Positions 1 to 12,084 of a DNA stretch of 64,000 bases are shown here, piece after piece. The position numbers and the translations under genes were made by a program. Position 1 is the stretch's first letter. Each line of letters starts with the position of its first letter. Below the pieces are notes generated by a model, which saw only the letters and a list, made by a program, of their open reading frames with translations, made no database searches and was not told the origin of the DNA. This DNA comes from Egicoccus halophilus (GTDB lineage Bacteria > Actinomycetota > Nitriliruptoria > Nitriliruptorales > Nitriliruptoraceae), in assembly GCF_004300825.1 (NCBI RefSeq), contig NZ_CP036250.1, forward strand, positions 1,612,001 to 1,676,000, in the 5' to 3' direction.

Positions 1-240
1 CCAGCCCTCGTGGTCCTCGAGCGGACTCACGGACAGGCCGATGACCTTCACGCCGCGCTTGTCGAACTCGTCCTTGAGGTTGGCGACGGCACCGAGCTCG
101 GTGGTGCAGACCGGGGTGTAGTCCTTCGGGTGGCTGAACAGCACCGCCCAGTCGTCGCCCTTCCAGTCGTGGAAGTTGAGCTCACCCTCGGTGGTGGGAG
201 CGGTGAAGTTCGGGGCCTCGTCTCCGAGTCGGATGGCCAC
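1..240 (-). CDS. 1-Cys (Prx6-type) peroxiredoxin, 3' end outside window
   Basis: Thiol peroxidase that reduces hydrogen peroxide and alkyl hydroperoxides in the cytoplasm. Only the first 80 codons lie in the window; the C-terminal part runs off the left edge. The thioredoxin-fold N-terminus is clear: IRLGDEAPNF near residue 3, then the peroxidatic loop PVCTTE with Cys45, then GLSVSPLEDH. The PVCTTE form and the SVSPLEDHEGW stretch fit the Prx6 (1-Cys) group rather than AhpC. The start is GTG at 240, preceded by an AGGAAGGA ribosome binding site about 8 bases upstream. Identification is firm; the absence of a resolving cysteine cannot be checked here. Confidence 0.9.
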   Translation of the reverse strand, partial: MAIRLGDEAPNFTAPTTEGELNFHDWKGDDWAVLFSHPKDYTPVCTTELGAVANLKDEFDKRGVKVIGLSVSPLEDHEGW

Positions 241-433
241 AGCTGGTCCTTCCTGGTAGGGAACCCGTTGTCGAAGGCGACGTCGGGGGCCGGACACCTC
301 TGGTCCGGGGCACCGACCGCAGTGGTCGGGCGCGTCGCCGACGACCGTACGGAGCGGTGCCCGGCGATCGCGCGACGTCGAAGTGCCAACCGTGCAAACC
401 GCCCCGGGTCACCGGTCAGCGGGAGGGCCGCCC

Positions 434-1438
434 TCAGAACAGGCTGACCTGCTCACCGGACACCGGCGAGGTGGTCACCGGGGTGGGCGCGGCCGCGGCG
501 AAGGCACCGACCAGGTCGTCGGGATCCGACGGGATCGGCGGGAGTGGCGGTGGCGGCGGCGTGGTGACGGCACGGACGAAGCGACGGGCGGCCGCGTACA
601 GACCGAGACCGTCCATCGTGGCCTCGACCCGGCGGTGGTCGACGCCGGCGGCCACGGCGCCCTCGACGTCGACGGACAGGTGGGGGATCGGCGCCATCAG
701 CTCGAGGTTGCGCAGCACGCGGTCGCGACTGGAACGCAGCGCCGCCTCGACCCGCGGGGCCAGATGTTGCAGCGCGTCGTACATGGCCAGGACGCTGCCG
801 TAGTCGCGCACCAGACGGGCCGCCATCTTCGGGCCGATGCCGGTGGCGCCCGCCAGACCGTCGGACGGGTCACCGCGCAGCGCGGCGAGGTCGGTGTAAC
901 CGGCGGGCGGCACGCCGTACTCGTCCTGCACGGCGGCCTCGTCGTAGACCTTGAGGTCGGCGAAGGTCGCGCGTGGACGCAGCAGCCGGGTGTTCGGCCC
1001 CACCAGCGCGGTCAGGTCCCGGTCGGAGCTGAGCACGTCACAGGGCCACCCGCGTTCGGCGCAGGTGTCCACCGTGGCGGCGAGCAGGTCGTCGGCCTCG
1101 GCACCGTGGATCTCGGCGACGGTGAACCCGCAGTCGCGCAGATGGCCACGCAACGCCTGGAGGTGACCGGGCAGGTCGGGGTGCGTGGCGGCGCGATTGG
1201 CCTTGTACTCGGGATGGTCGAGCTTGCGCTGGTTGGTCGGGTGGTCGAAGCCGACCACGACCGCGTCGTAGGGACCCTCGATCCAGGCGGAGGCGAGCAT
1301 CCCGACCACCGCACCGGTCACGAACGGGATCGACCATCCCTCGCGTTCGGCCTCCGCGCGAGCGCTGTGGAAGCCCCGGTGCCCGAGGGAGTTGCCGTCC
1401 ACGGCGAGGACGCGGGGCGACGCGGGAGGAGGGGGCAC
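434..1438 (-). CDS. 5'-3' exonuclease (flap/PIN-fold, PolA N-domain type)
   Basis: Stand-alone 334-residue homologue of the 5'-3' exonuclease domain of DNA polymerase I, expected to cut 5' flaps and RNA primers. The metal-binding acidic residues sit in LAVDGNSLGHRGFH (about residue 11), GFDHPTNQRK (63), GAEADDLLA (112) and SSDRDLTAL (136). The helix-hairpin-helix that binds DNA is DGLAGATGIGPKMAARLV (about 192-210). A proline-rich stretch near residue 290 leads into the C-terminus. The start is GTG at 1438. Actinobacteria often carry such a paralogue beside full-length PolA. It is divergent from the SDR gene starting at 1531. Confidence 0.9.
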   Translation of the reverse strand: MPPPPASPRVLAVDGNSLGHRGFHSARAEAEREGWSIPFVTGAVVGMLASAWIEGPYDAVVVGFDHPTNQRKLDHPEYKANRAATHPDLPGHLQALRGHLRDCGFTVAEIHGAEADDLLAATVDTCAERGWPCDVLSSDRDLTALVGPNTRLLRPRATFADLKVYDEAAVQDEYGVPPAGYTDLAALRGDPSDGLAGATGIGPKMAARLVRDYGSVLAMYDALQHLAPRVEAALRSSRDRVLRNLELMAPIPHLSVDVEGAVAAGVDHRRVEATMDGLGLYAAARRFVRAVTTPPPPPLPPIPSDPDDLVGAFAAAAPTPVTTSPVSGEQVSLF

Positions 1439-1530
1439 GGCGGGTCCTGGCGGTCGTGACGTCGGAGCCGACGGTAGCGAACCAGTAGCCTCGTTCCGTC
1501 CAGGATCGCCGCGAGCCAGAAGGAGAACGG

Positions 1531-2313
1531 GTGCAGGGTCGCGTCCGACGCGCGCTGGTCACCGGTGCCTCCTCCGGCATCGGCGAAGCCTTCGCCCGGC
1601 ACCTCGCGGACCGGGGCGTCGAGGTGGTGCTGGTCGCCCGCCGTGCGCAGCACCTGCACGCCCTGGCGGACACGCTGCCCACGGTGACGGAGGTGCTGGG
1701 CGCCGACCTCACCCGGCCGGCCGAGACCCGCCGGGTGGAGGAGCGGCTCGCCGCCACCACGGCTCCGGTCGACCTGCTGGTCAACGCGGCCGGCGTGGGT
1801 GCCTACGGCGCGTTCGGTGAGCTGGACGTGGACGAGCAGACGCGGCTGACCACGCTCAACGCCGTCGCCCTGCTGCGCTGCAGCCGGGCGGTGCTGCCGC
1901 AGCTGCTGGCCCGCGACACCGGCGGCATCGTGCAGGTCGGGTCGCTGGCGGGCTGGCAACCGGATCCGTTCGCGGCCGTCTACGGGGCCTCGAAGGCGTT
2001 CGTGCACGCCCTCGGGCAGGCCCTGCACGAGGAGACCCGGGGAACCCGCGTCACCGTGAGCGTCGTGGCCCCCGGGCTGACGGCCACGGGCTTCGCGGCG
2101 GCGTCGGGCCAGCGGTTGCCGACGTCCTCCCCGGTCCTGGTCCGGTCACCCGACGAGGTCGTGACGCACGCGTTGCGCGGCTTCGCGCGGGGCCGGGCGG
2201 TCGTCACCCCGAGCCGCGCCGACCGCGTGGTGGCGGCTGCGGCCCGCCGGGCTCCCGACGCGGTGACCCGTCGGGTCTCGGCGCTGACCCACCGTCGCCT
2301 GGTGGCGTCGTGA
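1531..2313 (+). CDS. short-chain dehydrogenase/reductase
   Basis: Classical SDR, 260 residues, NAD(P)-dependent oxidoreductase of unknown substrate. The cofactor motif TGASSGIG is at residues 11-18, the structural NAAG motif near 87, catalytic Ser138 in VQVGSLAGW, and Tyr151/Lys155 in YGASK. The start is GTG at 1531 after an AGAAGGAG ribosome binding site. A TAGCCT -10-like hexamer lies at 1486-1491. The stop overlaps the start of the next gene by four bases (GTGA), so the two are translationally coupled. The YGASKAFVHALGQALHEE region resembles SDRs annotated as DltE-like or 'SDR family NAD(P)-dependent oxidoreductase'; the substrate cannot be told from sequence. Confidence 0.92.
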   Translation: MQGRVRRALVTGASSGIGEAFARHLADRGVEVVLVARRAQHLHALADTLPTVTEVLGADLTRPAETRRVEERLAATTAPVDLLVNAAGVGAYGAFGELDVDEQTRLTTLNAVALLRCSRAVLPQLLARDTGGIVQVGSLAGWQPDPFAAVYGASKAFVHALGQALHEETRGTRVTVSVVAPGLTATGFAAASGQRLPTSSPVLVRSPDEVVTHALRGFARGRAVVTPSRADRVVAAAARRAPDAVTRRVSALTHRRLVAS

Positions 2314-2774
2314 GTGCGCAGGCGGCCGTCGACGACCCGGTGCACCTGCGCTTCCTGCAGGTCCGCGGCCTGCCGCTGCTGGTGGCGGCGGTCGGGCCCC
2401 ACGGCCGGGGACCGCGGTTGTTGGCGGCACTGGACGAGCGCGGTCTGCCGGCGATCGCCGGCTTCCTCGGGGTCGACCTGCCGCGTGGTGCCCGGATCGG
2501 TTTCTCCGTGGACGCCGACGACCTGCGCCTGGTCGACGAGCAGGACGCCACGCTGCTGCGCGCGCCTCGGGCCGCCGTCGATGCCGGCTGGCTGGCGGCC
2601 GCCCGCCGCGTGCGCGGGACGATGCTCGTCGTCGTGCGCGACACGGTGCTCTCGGCCGACGAGGATCCCGTGGCGCTGGCGGCGCGGATCGACACCCTGG
2701 CCCGGGCGGGTGCCGTGAGCGGCGCGATCGTCGGGGTGGTCGAGGAGCGCCCGACCCTGCCGCTGCTGTTCTGA
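2310..2774 (+). CDS. uncharacterised protein coupled to SDR gene
   Basis: 154-residue soluble protein that I do not recognise. It has no signal peptide, membrane segment or cysteine motif; it is rich in Ala, Leu, Arg and Val and looks like a compact alpha/beta fold. The GTG start at 2310 overlaps the TGA of the SDR gene, which supports a two-gene operon and a real gene. It may modify or stabilise the SDR or act in the same pathway, but nothing in the sequence shows that. It ends 27 bases before the convergent EamA gene. Confidence 0.75.
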   Translation: MSAQAAVDDPVHLRFLQVRGLPLLVAAVGPHGRGPRLLAALDERGLPAIAGFLGVDLPRGARIGFSVDADDLRLVDEQDATLLRAPRAAVDAGWLAAARRVRGTMLVVVRDTVLSADEDPVALAARIDTLARAGAVSGAIVGVVEERPTLPLLF

Positions 2775-2801
2775 GCGCTGGCGGTCGCGTGGCGTCGCGG
2801 C

Positions 2802-3761
2802 TCAGGTCTCGCGGGCGGTGACCTCGGCGGCCTCGCGTGCCCGCCGGCGTCGCGCGGTCGCGATCGCCACGCCGATCAGTACCAGTGGTGCGCCGAACGC
2901 GAACGGCCCGGCCGGCAGTTCGTCGAGCAGCAGCCAGGCGAGCAGTCCGGCGCCGACCGGTTCGGAGAGCACCACGATCGACACCACGGTGGCCGGCACG
3001 CTGGCGAGCAACGTGTTGAACACGGTGTGGCCGAGCAACTGCGGACCGATCACGATCCCGGCGATGGCGAGCCAGGTGGTCGGGGCGTAGCCCACCAGCG
3101 GTACGCGCAGCAGCAGGCACACGACGAGCAGGACCAGGGCGGCCCAGGCGTACACGACGCACGAGTACACCGTCGCGGGGACGTCACGTCGGGCGACCCG
3201 CCCGACGAGCAGGTAGCCGGTGATGGCGATCGCCCCACCGAAGGCCATCGCGTCCCCCAGCAGCGCCTGCCGGCCGAAGTCCAGTGCCGTGGCGTCACCG
3301 ACCCCGATCACGACCGCCCCCACGATCGTCAGCGCCATGCCGACCACCGTGCGGCGCTCGGTCCGCTCGTGCAGCCACCACCAGCCGCCCAGCGCGACGA
3401 ACACCGGCGACATGGTGACCAGGGTCACCGCGCTGGCCACGGTGGTCAACGCCAGTGCCCCCTGGAACAGCGCGAAGTGCAGCGCCAGGGAACACCCGGA
3501 GCCGAACAGCTGTCGGTGGCGGACGGTCGTCAGTGGCCGACCCGCTCGGCGCTGGCGGCGCACGGCCGACGGGGCCAGCGCCAGTGCCCCCAGGGCCGTG
3601 CGCCAGAAGGCCACGGCGAGGGCCGGTGCGCTGCCCTGGGCGGCGGTGGCGACCCCGGGGTCCTCGCCCATGGCGACGCGGGCCAGGATCGCCGACGTCG
3701 ACACCGCGACGGCGCCGATCAGCAGGCCGAGCAGGACGGCAGGGCGGGGAAGGGGGCGCAC
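2802..3761 (-). CDS. EamA-family (DMT superfamily) permease
   Basis: Inner-membrane exporter-like protein of 319 residues with about ten hydrophobic segments arranged as two EamA repeats (roughly 10-145 and 165-300). The conserved A-x-x-FWRT start of repeat 1 is visible (ALAVAFWRTALGALAL), and LSEPVGAGLLAWLLLDE matches the EamA repeat 2 consensus. Substrates of the family include amino acids and other metabolites; none can be assigned here. The C-terminus is Arg-rich. The start is GTG at 3761; on the minus strand a TAGGAT hexamer lies at 3766-3771, only four bases away, so the transcript may be nearly leaderless. It is divergent from the DUF2087 gene across 32 bases. Confidence 0.9.
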   Translation of the reverse strand: MRPLPRPAVLLGLLIGAVAVSTSAILARVAMGEDPGVATAAQGSAPALAVAFWRTALGALALAPSAVRRQRRAGRPLTTVRHRQLFGSGCSLALHFALFQGALALTTVASAVTLVTMSPVFVALGGWWWLHERTERRTVVGMALTIVGAVVIGVGDATALDFGRQALLGDAMAFGGAIAITGYLLVGRVARRDVPATVYSCVVYAWAALVLLVVCLLLRVPLVGYAPTTWLAIAGIVIGPQLLGHTVFNTLLASVPATVVSIVVLSEPVGAGLLAWLLLDELPAGPFAFGAPLVLIGVAIATARRRRAREAAEVTARET

Positions 3762-3793
3762 ACGGCGATCCTAGTGCCGCTACACCTGGGTCC

Positions 3794-4333
3794 ATGGACG
3801 CCATGGATCTGCTGCGCACCCTGCTCGAGCCCTCGCGTCTCGCCGTGGTCGGCGCCGTCGCGCTGCGCTGGGCGAGTGCCGACGACCTCGCGACGTCGAC
3901 CGGTGTCCGCCGTCGGGACGTCGTACGCACGCTCGCGCCGCTGGTGCAGGCCGGGTTGGTCACGCGCGAGGGGGAGCGCTACCGCCTCGACGAGGCCGCC
4001 TGGCGGTCGGTGTCGCAACAGCTGCCACAGGCCGCACCACCGCACCCGCGGATCGCCTTCGGCATGACATCCGACGAGGCGGACGTCCTCGGTCGGTTCT
4101 TCACCGGCCAGCGGCTGACCGAGATCCCCGCCTCGTGGAGCAAGCGCCTGGTCGTGCTCGAACGGTTGGCGCTCGAGTTCGAGCCCGGGCGCCGTTACAC
4201 CGAGGCGGAGGTCAACGCACTGCTCGCACCGTTCCACGACGACTACGCGAGCCTGCGACGCCACCTCGTCGACGAAGGGCTGCTCGACCGCGACCGGGGG
4301 GTCTTCTGGCGCTCGGGCGGGCGCGTGGTCTGA
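3794..4333 (+). CDS. DUF2087 protein with N-terminal HTH
   Basis: 179-residue protein combining an ArsR/MarR-like winged helix at about 5-70 (LLEPSRLAVVGAVALRWASADDLA, then GLVTREGERYRL) with a C-terminal DUF2087 domain at about 95-175 (RFFTGQRLTEIPASWSKRLVVLERLALEFEPGRRYTE read in pieces, ending in LRRHLVDEGLLDR). DUF2087 proteins are small actinobacterial and firmicute proteins thought to be transcription-related, but their role is not established. The ATG at 3794 is chosen because it begins the HTH; a second ATG three codons later is possible. The 3' end overlaps a possible small gene on the other strand. Confidence 0.85.
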   Translation: MDAMDLLRTLLEPSRLAVVGAVALRWASADDLATSTGVRRRDVVRTLAPLVQAGLVTREGERYRLDEAAWRSVSQQLPQAAPPHPRIAFGMTSDEADVLGRFFTGQRLTEIPASWSKRLVVLERLALEFEPGRRYTEAEVNALLAPFHDDYASLRRHLVDEGLLDRDRGVFWRSGGRVV

Positions 4334-4512
4334 CCCGTGTGGGTGGTCCGACCCGGGCGGGTGGTCCGACCCGGACGCGACGGGACGGCCCGCACCTGCA
4401 CGACGAGCCCCTCGGCCCAGGCGACGGCGCGCGCGAGGCCGACGAACAGCGTCGGGACCAGCGCCACGACGACGAGCAGGCCCAGCAGCGCCAACAGTTC
4501 GAACGAGGCCAC
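4243..4512 (-). CDS. possible small membrane protein
   Basis: 89-codon frame starting GTG at 4512 after a GGAAGG ribosome binding site. It has one clear hydrophobic helix (residues 2-27, FELLALLGLLVVVALVPTL) followed by a basic, Thr-Arg-Pro-rich tail. The first 60 codons lie in the otherwise empty space between two genes; the last 30 overlap the 3' end of the DUF2087 gene and are probably less constrained. The tail is built from a direct DNA repeat at about 4341-4375 (GGTGGTCCGACCCGG repeated). It could be a genuine one-pass membrane peptide or a chance frame. Confidence 0.45.
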   Translation of the reverse strand: MASFELLALLGLLVVVALVPTLFVGLARAVAWAEGLVVQVRAVPSRPGRTTRPGRTTHTGQTTRPPERQKTPRSRSSSPSSTRWRRRLA

Positions 4513-4575
4513 CGTCTGCCTTCCACCGGGACTCGGCGGACGAGGGTACGGCGGCGGGGCGCCGGGTGCGCTGCG

Positions 4576-6543
4576 TCAGTCGCTGCGGGTGATCCGACCT
4601 TCGGCATCGATGTCCGCGGTCAGCGCCTCGTCGCCGGCGACGACCTCGAGCCGGTGTCCGTCGCCATCGGCGTGCAGGGAGGTGCGGACCTCGGCCCGCG
4701 GATCCACGGCCGCCAGGACCGTCACCAGCGCGAGGTCGTCGGTGGTGTGGCGGAACTCGACCGTCGGTGCCGCGACGCGCTCGTGCACCCGCGGTGAGCG
4801 CCAGCCCTGGTAGGGATCCTCCCGGCCGACGACGACCTCGGTGCCGTCCGACGGTACGGAGGTCCCGGGCCACGGGACCTGCTCGACGACCAGCGTCGTG
4901 TCGTCGGCCTCGGCCTCGACCCGTCCCGGAGCGGTCACGTGCGCCGTCAGCTCGGCGGGCAGGTGCCAGTGCTGGGTCATGGTCCGCGGCTCCGGCCCGG
5001 CTGCGCGGTCGAGCACGACGACCACGTCGGGGGAGGAGGCGATCATCACGGTCCGCTCCCGAGGGAAGCGCGGGTACGACGGGTCGCGGACCGCGAGGAC
5101 GTCCGCACCGTCGCGGAAGTCGGTCACGAGCAGCTCGGTCGGCGCGCTGTCGAACGGCTCGTCCTCGATCGTGAGCACGTTGTGCGCCCGCAGGCCACGC
5201 AGGAACGCCCGGTAGGACGTGTCCTGGTACCCCACGTGGCCGGAGTCGACGAGCAGGTCGCGGCCGCGGGCGTACCAGAGCAGCGAGGTGCGGTCCTCGT
5301 GGCCGTGCACGAGGCGTTCGGGGCCGAAGCGCAGTGCCCACCAGGACGCGTCGGTGAAGTCCTGACCGCCCGTGCCCCACGAGGAGCGGCCGAAGGCGTA
5401 CCCGACCTCGAACACCGCGGTGCGCGCGTCGGGCGGCGTCCCCTGCGCACCGAGGTGGTGCGCGTGGGCCATCGGGGTGCCCTCGACGTCGTCGGGACGG
5501 TCCGTGGCGTACGAGTCACCGATGTTGGGCAGGTGGCCGTCGGGCTTGGTGGCGTGGGCGAGGAAGGCCGGCATGGCCTCGACGCGCTCGCGCAGGTCGT
5601 CGGACACCTCGTCACCGCAGTGCTCGACGTGGTCGAGCAGCAGCGCGAACCGGCGGTGGACGTAGAGGTCGTAGCCCGGTGCCTGCTCGTTGCTGCCGCC
5701 GTCGGGATGCAGGGCGGCCGCGGCGAGCACCTCGGTGCGCTCGCGGGCGTGGTCGCGCAGGTCGTCGTCCTCGAGCGCGCAGCCGACCGCGTACAGGGCG
5801 AGGTTGTCGTCGAGCCCGTGATTCCAGTCCCCGCTGTAGTGCTCGATCAGGAACTCGGCGTGGTCGGCCAGGAGTTCGTCGAGTCCGTCGGCCGGTCCCG
5901 TCCGCTCGCGCAGGCAGATGAGCACGTTGGCGCGGTGGCGGACCGCCTCGGCGGCCTGCCCGGTCAGCTCGGCGACCTCGTGTCGCTCGGCCCAGTCGGC
6001 CACCACGTCCTGGGCGAAGCGCAGGCCCGCGGGGTCCTCGGCACGGATCGCCGACCCGAGCCAGCGCAACGAGGAGAACCACAGCCGCCAGGTCGCGTCG
6101 CCGTAGGGGTCCAGACCCCAGTCGATCCCCCCGGCGCCGTCGCGGACGTCCACGGGCGCGCGGTCGTTGAGGACCACCTGGCCGGCGAGCACGTCGTCGA
6201 GCGGGTTCGCGCGACCCAGTCCCGAGAACCCGGGACACAGCGGCGCGTCGGCCGCGGGACCGGGTCCGGGGTCGCCACCGGCGACGTCCGTCGCCGGCCC
6301 GTCCGGAGCGGACGGGTCGGGCGGGGGCGGGGGCGCGGCCTCGTCGACGGTCGGGGTCTCGGCCGGTCGCGTCCGTGTCGGGTCGAGGACGGCGTCCGAC
6401 GCGGTGTCCGGGCCGGCGAGGTCACCGGCCGGGGACGACCAGGGAGGCGAGGGCGAGGCGCCGACGAGAACGCTCGTCAGCAGTGCGAGCGCGGCCACCG
6501 CGGCGATCCCGATGCCGCCACGTGCCGCTGCCCGCGTTCGCAT
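4576..6543 (-). CDS. secreted heparinase II/III-like polysaccharide lyase
   Basis: 655-residue exported protein. An Arg-rich start plus a hydrophobic core (about 9-28) forms a signal peptide, followed by a Pro/Asp/Ala-rich linker to about residue 105. An (alpha/alpha) toroid domain of the alginate lyase/heparinase type follows (about 110-360; WGLDPYGDATWRLW, EHYSGDWNHGLDDNLAL, PDGGSNEQAPGYDLYVHRRF). A C-terminal beta-sandwich of the Heparinase II/III family comes last (about 365-655; SSWGTGGQDFTDASWWALRF, HGHEDRTSLLWYARGRDLLVD). It is likely to act on an acidic cell-wall or environmental polysaccharide outside the cell. It is a single gene; a TAGCGT hexamer lies on the minus strand about 26 bases upstream of the start. 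Specificity is unknown. Confidence 0.87.
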   Translation of the reverse strand: MRTRAAARGGIGIAAVAALALLTSVLVGASPSPPWSSPAGDLAGPDTASDAVLDPTRTRPAETPTVDEAAPPPPPDPSAPDGPATDVAGGDPGPGPAADAPLCPGFSGLGRANPLDDVLAGQVVLNDRAPVDVRDGAGGIDWGLDPYGDATWRLWFSSLRWLGSAIRAEDPAGLRFAQDVVADWAERHEVAELTGQAAEAVRHRANVLICLRERTGPADGLDELLADHAEFLIEHYSGDWNHGLDDNLALYAVGCALEDDDLRDHARERTEVLAAAALHPDGGSNEQAPGYDLYVHRRFALLLDHVEHCGDEVSDDLRERVEAMPAFLAHATKPDGHLPNIGDSYATDRPDDVEGTPMAHAHHLGAQGTPPDARTAVFEVGYAFGRSSWGTGGQDFTDASWWALRFGPERLVHGHEDRTSLLWYARGRDLLVDSGHVGYQDTSYRAFLRGLRAHNVLTIEDEPFDSAPTELLVTDFRDGADVLAVRDPSYPRFPRERTVMIASSPDVVVVLDRAAGPEPRTMTQHWHLPAELTAHVTAPGRVEAEADDTTLVVEQVPWPGTSVPSDGTEVVVGREDPYQGWRSPRVHERVAAPTVEFRHTTDDLALVTVLAAVDPRAEVRTSLHADGDGHRLEVVAGDEALTADIDAEGRITRSD

Positions 6544-6643
6544 GCACCCCGTCCTGGTCGAACCGGCAGCACGCTAACCAGCGCGGCCGACGGGCGGTCG
6601 TGCCCGCCACCGCGGATCGGACGGCGGCCGGCCACCAGCCGGC

Positions 6644-7789
<1,146 letters not shown>

Positions 7790-7965
7790 CCCCCGGCATG
7801 CCCCCGGATCGCCCCGGTGGCGCCTGCTCGTCCACGCTCGCTCGCACCCTACCGGCCGGCTGCCCCAACCGGACCTGCGGATTCGTGGCGGCGACGACCC
7901 CGGCACGGACTCTCAGCTGTTCTTCAGTTCGGTCCACGGTGGGTCCCCCACCCGGCGTGCGTGGC

Positions 7966-9792
7966 TCAGTCGACGGTGAGCTCGAGCCAGCGGTCCTCGG
8001 CGGCGGTCAACTCCCCCTCGACCTGGTGGAGCTCGGCCTGCAGTCGGCCCAGCCGGGCGACATCGGTGGCGGCCGCGGCCATGTCGGCGTGCAGACGGTC
8101 CCGACGCGCCCCGAGGCGCTCGACCTGCTGCTCGAGCCGGCGTGCCTCCTTGCGGGCCGCCTGCCGGGCCTTGTTGTCCTGGGCGCTGGCCGTGGGGGCC
8201 GCGGCCTCGGCGGCCGCGCGGTCGGCGGCGGCGCGGGTCCGCAGCCGGTGCTCGTTGCGGTAGGACTCCCAGTCGAGGTGCTCGGTGAGCCGGCCGTGTT
8301 CCACGGCGACGATGCGGTCGGTGAGCCGGTCGAGTACGTAGCGGTCGTGCGAGGCGACCACCAGGGTGCCCCGGAAACCGTCGAGGTGGTCCTCGAGGAC
8401 CGTGAGCGTGTCGAGGTCGAGGTCGTTGGTGGGCTCGTCGAGCACCAGCACGTTGGGCGCGGCGACCAGCAGGTGCAGCAGCGCGACCCGCCGACGCTCG
8501 CCGCCCGAGAGCCGTTCCAGCGGGGTGCGCTGCAGTTGTCCGTCGAAGCCGAAGCGCTCCGCCAACCGGTGCGCGGGCAGCGTCTCGCCGTTGGCGAGCG
8601 GGACGAACGGGGCGATGTCGAGCACCGTGTCGAGCACGGTGCGGTTCTCGTCACCGGCGCTGCTGCCGGCTGAGGTGGGTCCCGCCGGTCCCGGGGCTCG
8701 CAGTTCCTGCTCGTAGAGCGCCAACTCGACCGTGGTACCGACACGGACCTCACCCGCGTCCGGCGCGAGCCGACCGGTGAGCACGTGCAGCAGGGTGGTC
8801 TTGCCGGCCCCGTTGGGACCCACGATCCCGACCCGCTCGCCCGGGCCGATGCCGAGGTCGACACGGTCGAGCACCGTGTGCTCGCCACGGCGGACGGTGA
8901 CCTCGCGCAGGTCGAGCACGTCGTTGCCGAGCCGGGTGCGTCCGGTGCCGAGGTCCAGCGGCTTCGCCTCGAGGTCCCCGGCGGCCGCATCGCGCAGGAC
9001 CTCGACCTGCTCGACCCGGAACCGGGGCTTGGAGGAGCGGGCCTTGGGGCCGCGACGCAGCCAGGCGACCTCCTTGCGCAGCAGGTTGCGGGCGCGGGCG
9101 GTGGAGCGCTCGCGCGAGGCGGCCCGTTCGGCGCGGGCCTCGAGCAGCGACGAGTACGACCCCTCGTGCCAGTGGACCTGGCGGGGTCGCTCCGTCCCGG
9201 ACGTGCCGGCGTCGGCGAGGTCGAGCATCCGGTTGGCGAGCCGCTCGAGCACGTAGCGGTCGTGGGTGACCAACACCAGCCCGCTCGCCCGCCGCCGCAG
9301 TTCGTCCTCGAGCCAGTCGATGGTGTCGACGTCGAGATGGTTGGTCGGCTCGTCGAGGATCAGCAGGTCCGAGGGCGCGAGCAGGGTCTGCGCGACCGCG
9401 ACGCGCCGTCGCTGGCCGCCCGACATCCGCGCGGTGGACTGCTCGGGGTCGATGCCGACCACGTCGAGCAGCCGTTCGGCCTCGTGCGGTGCCGCGGTGG
9501 GATCCCCGGCGAGCACGACGTCGAGCGCGCGTTCGTCGGTGAGGCGGGGCTGCTGCGAGAGCATCCCGATGCGCAGGCCGCTGCGCGGGACGACGCTGCC
9601 GGCGTCGGGCGGGCGCTCGCCCGCGATGATCCGCAGCAGCGTGGTCTTCCCCGAGCCGTTGGGGCCGACCAGGCCGACGCGATCGTCCGAGGTCAGGCCG
9701 AAGGAGGCGCCCGTGAAGAGGGTCCGGCCCTCCACGGACGCCGCGACGTTGTCGAGCGACATCAGGTGCATGGCGGCGGAGGGTAGGCTCAT
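7966..9792 (-). CDS. ABC-F ATPase (duplicated ABC domains), Uup-like
   Basis: Soluble ABC-F protein of about 608 residues with two nucleotide-binding domains and no membrane segments. NBD1 has Walker [10 protein letters not shown] (about 38-46), signature MSGGQRRR and Walker [16 protein letters not shown]2 has [17 protein letters not shown] and [13 protein letters not shown] basic, Arg-rich linker with [16 protein letters not shown] lies between them, and a charged coiled coil ends the protein (about 530-605). The family acts on ribosomes or in DNA transactions. The SKPRF linker and the C-terminal coiled coil are Uup-like. ATG at 9792 gives the longest form; ATG at 9771 (MHLMSLDNV) or 9762 are also possible since no clear ribosome binding site decides. 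It is divergent from a second ABC-F gene with only 33 bases between starts. Confidence 0.93.
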   Translation of the reverse strand: MSLPSAAMHLMSLDNVAASVEGRTLFTGASFGLTSDDRVGLVGPNGSGKTTLLRIIAGERPPDAGSVVPRSGLRIGMLSQQPRLTDERALDVVLAGDPTAAPHEAERLLDVVGIDPEQSTARMSGGQRRRVAVAQTLLAPSDLLILDEPTNHLDVDTIDWLEDELRRRASGLVLVTHDRYVLERLANRMLDLADAGTSGTERPRQVHWHEGSYSSLLEARAERAASRERSTARARNLLRKEVAWLRRGPKARSSKPRFRVEQVEVLRDAAAGDLEAKPLDLGTGRTRLGNDVLDLREVTVRRGEHTVLDRVDLGIGPGERVGIVGPNGAGKTTLLHVLTGRLAPDAGEVRVGTTVELALYEQELRAPGPAGPTSAGSSAGDENRTVLDTVLDIAPFVPLANGETLPAHRLAERFGFDGQLQRTPLERLSGGERRRVALLHLLVAAPNVLVLDEPTNDLDLDTLTVLEDHLDGFRGTLVVASHDRYVLDRLTDRIVAVEHGRLTEHLDWESYRNEHRLRTRAAADRAAAEAAAPTASAQDNKARQAARKEARRLEQQVERLGARRDRLHADMAAAATDVARLGRLQAELHQVEGELTAAEDRWLELTVD

Positions 9793-9825
9793 CGGCTCGC
9801 CACCGCCGTTTCCGCGAGGCCCGTC

Positions 9826-11922
<2,097 letters not shown>

Positions 11923-11990
11923 ACGCCCCAGGGTCCTGGGGTGCCGTACGGGGCCGGGGTGGCATGACGCCGGTGTCACCTTGCGCGCCG

Positions 11991-12017
11991 CGGAACGGAT
12001 GCGCGAACATCGTTCCG
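11991..12017. promoter_or_regulatory. inverted repeat upstream of thiolase, possible operator
   Basis: CGGAACG and CGTTCCG form perfect 7-base arms; the inner GATG/CATC extends the pairing to about 10 bases with one bulged G. It lies between the end of the ABC-F gene (11922) and the thiolase start (12085). Size and position suit a TetR-type operator or a short hairpin. No regulator is next to it. Confidence 0.4.
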
Positions 12018-12084
12018 TGACGGGAGGCACCGGTGGTCGTCCCGTCGGTCCGACGCCGCGTTGCCCGACCGAACGGAACCGAAC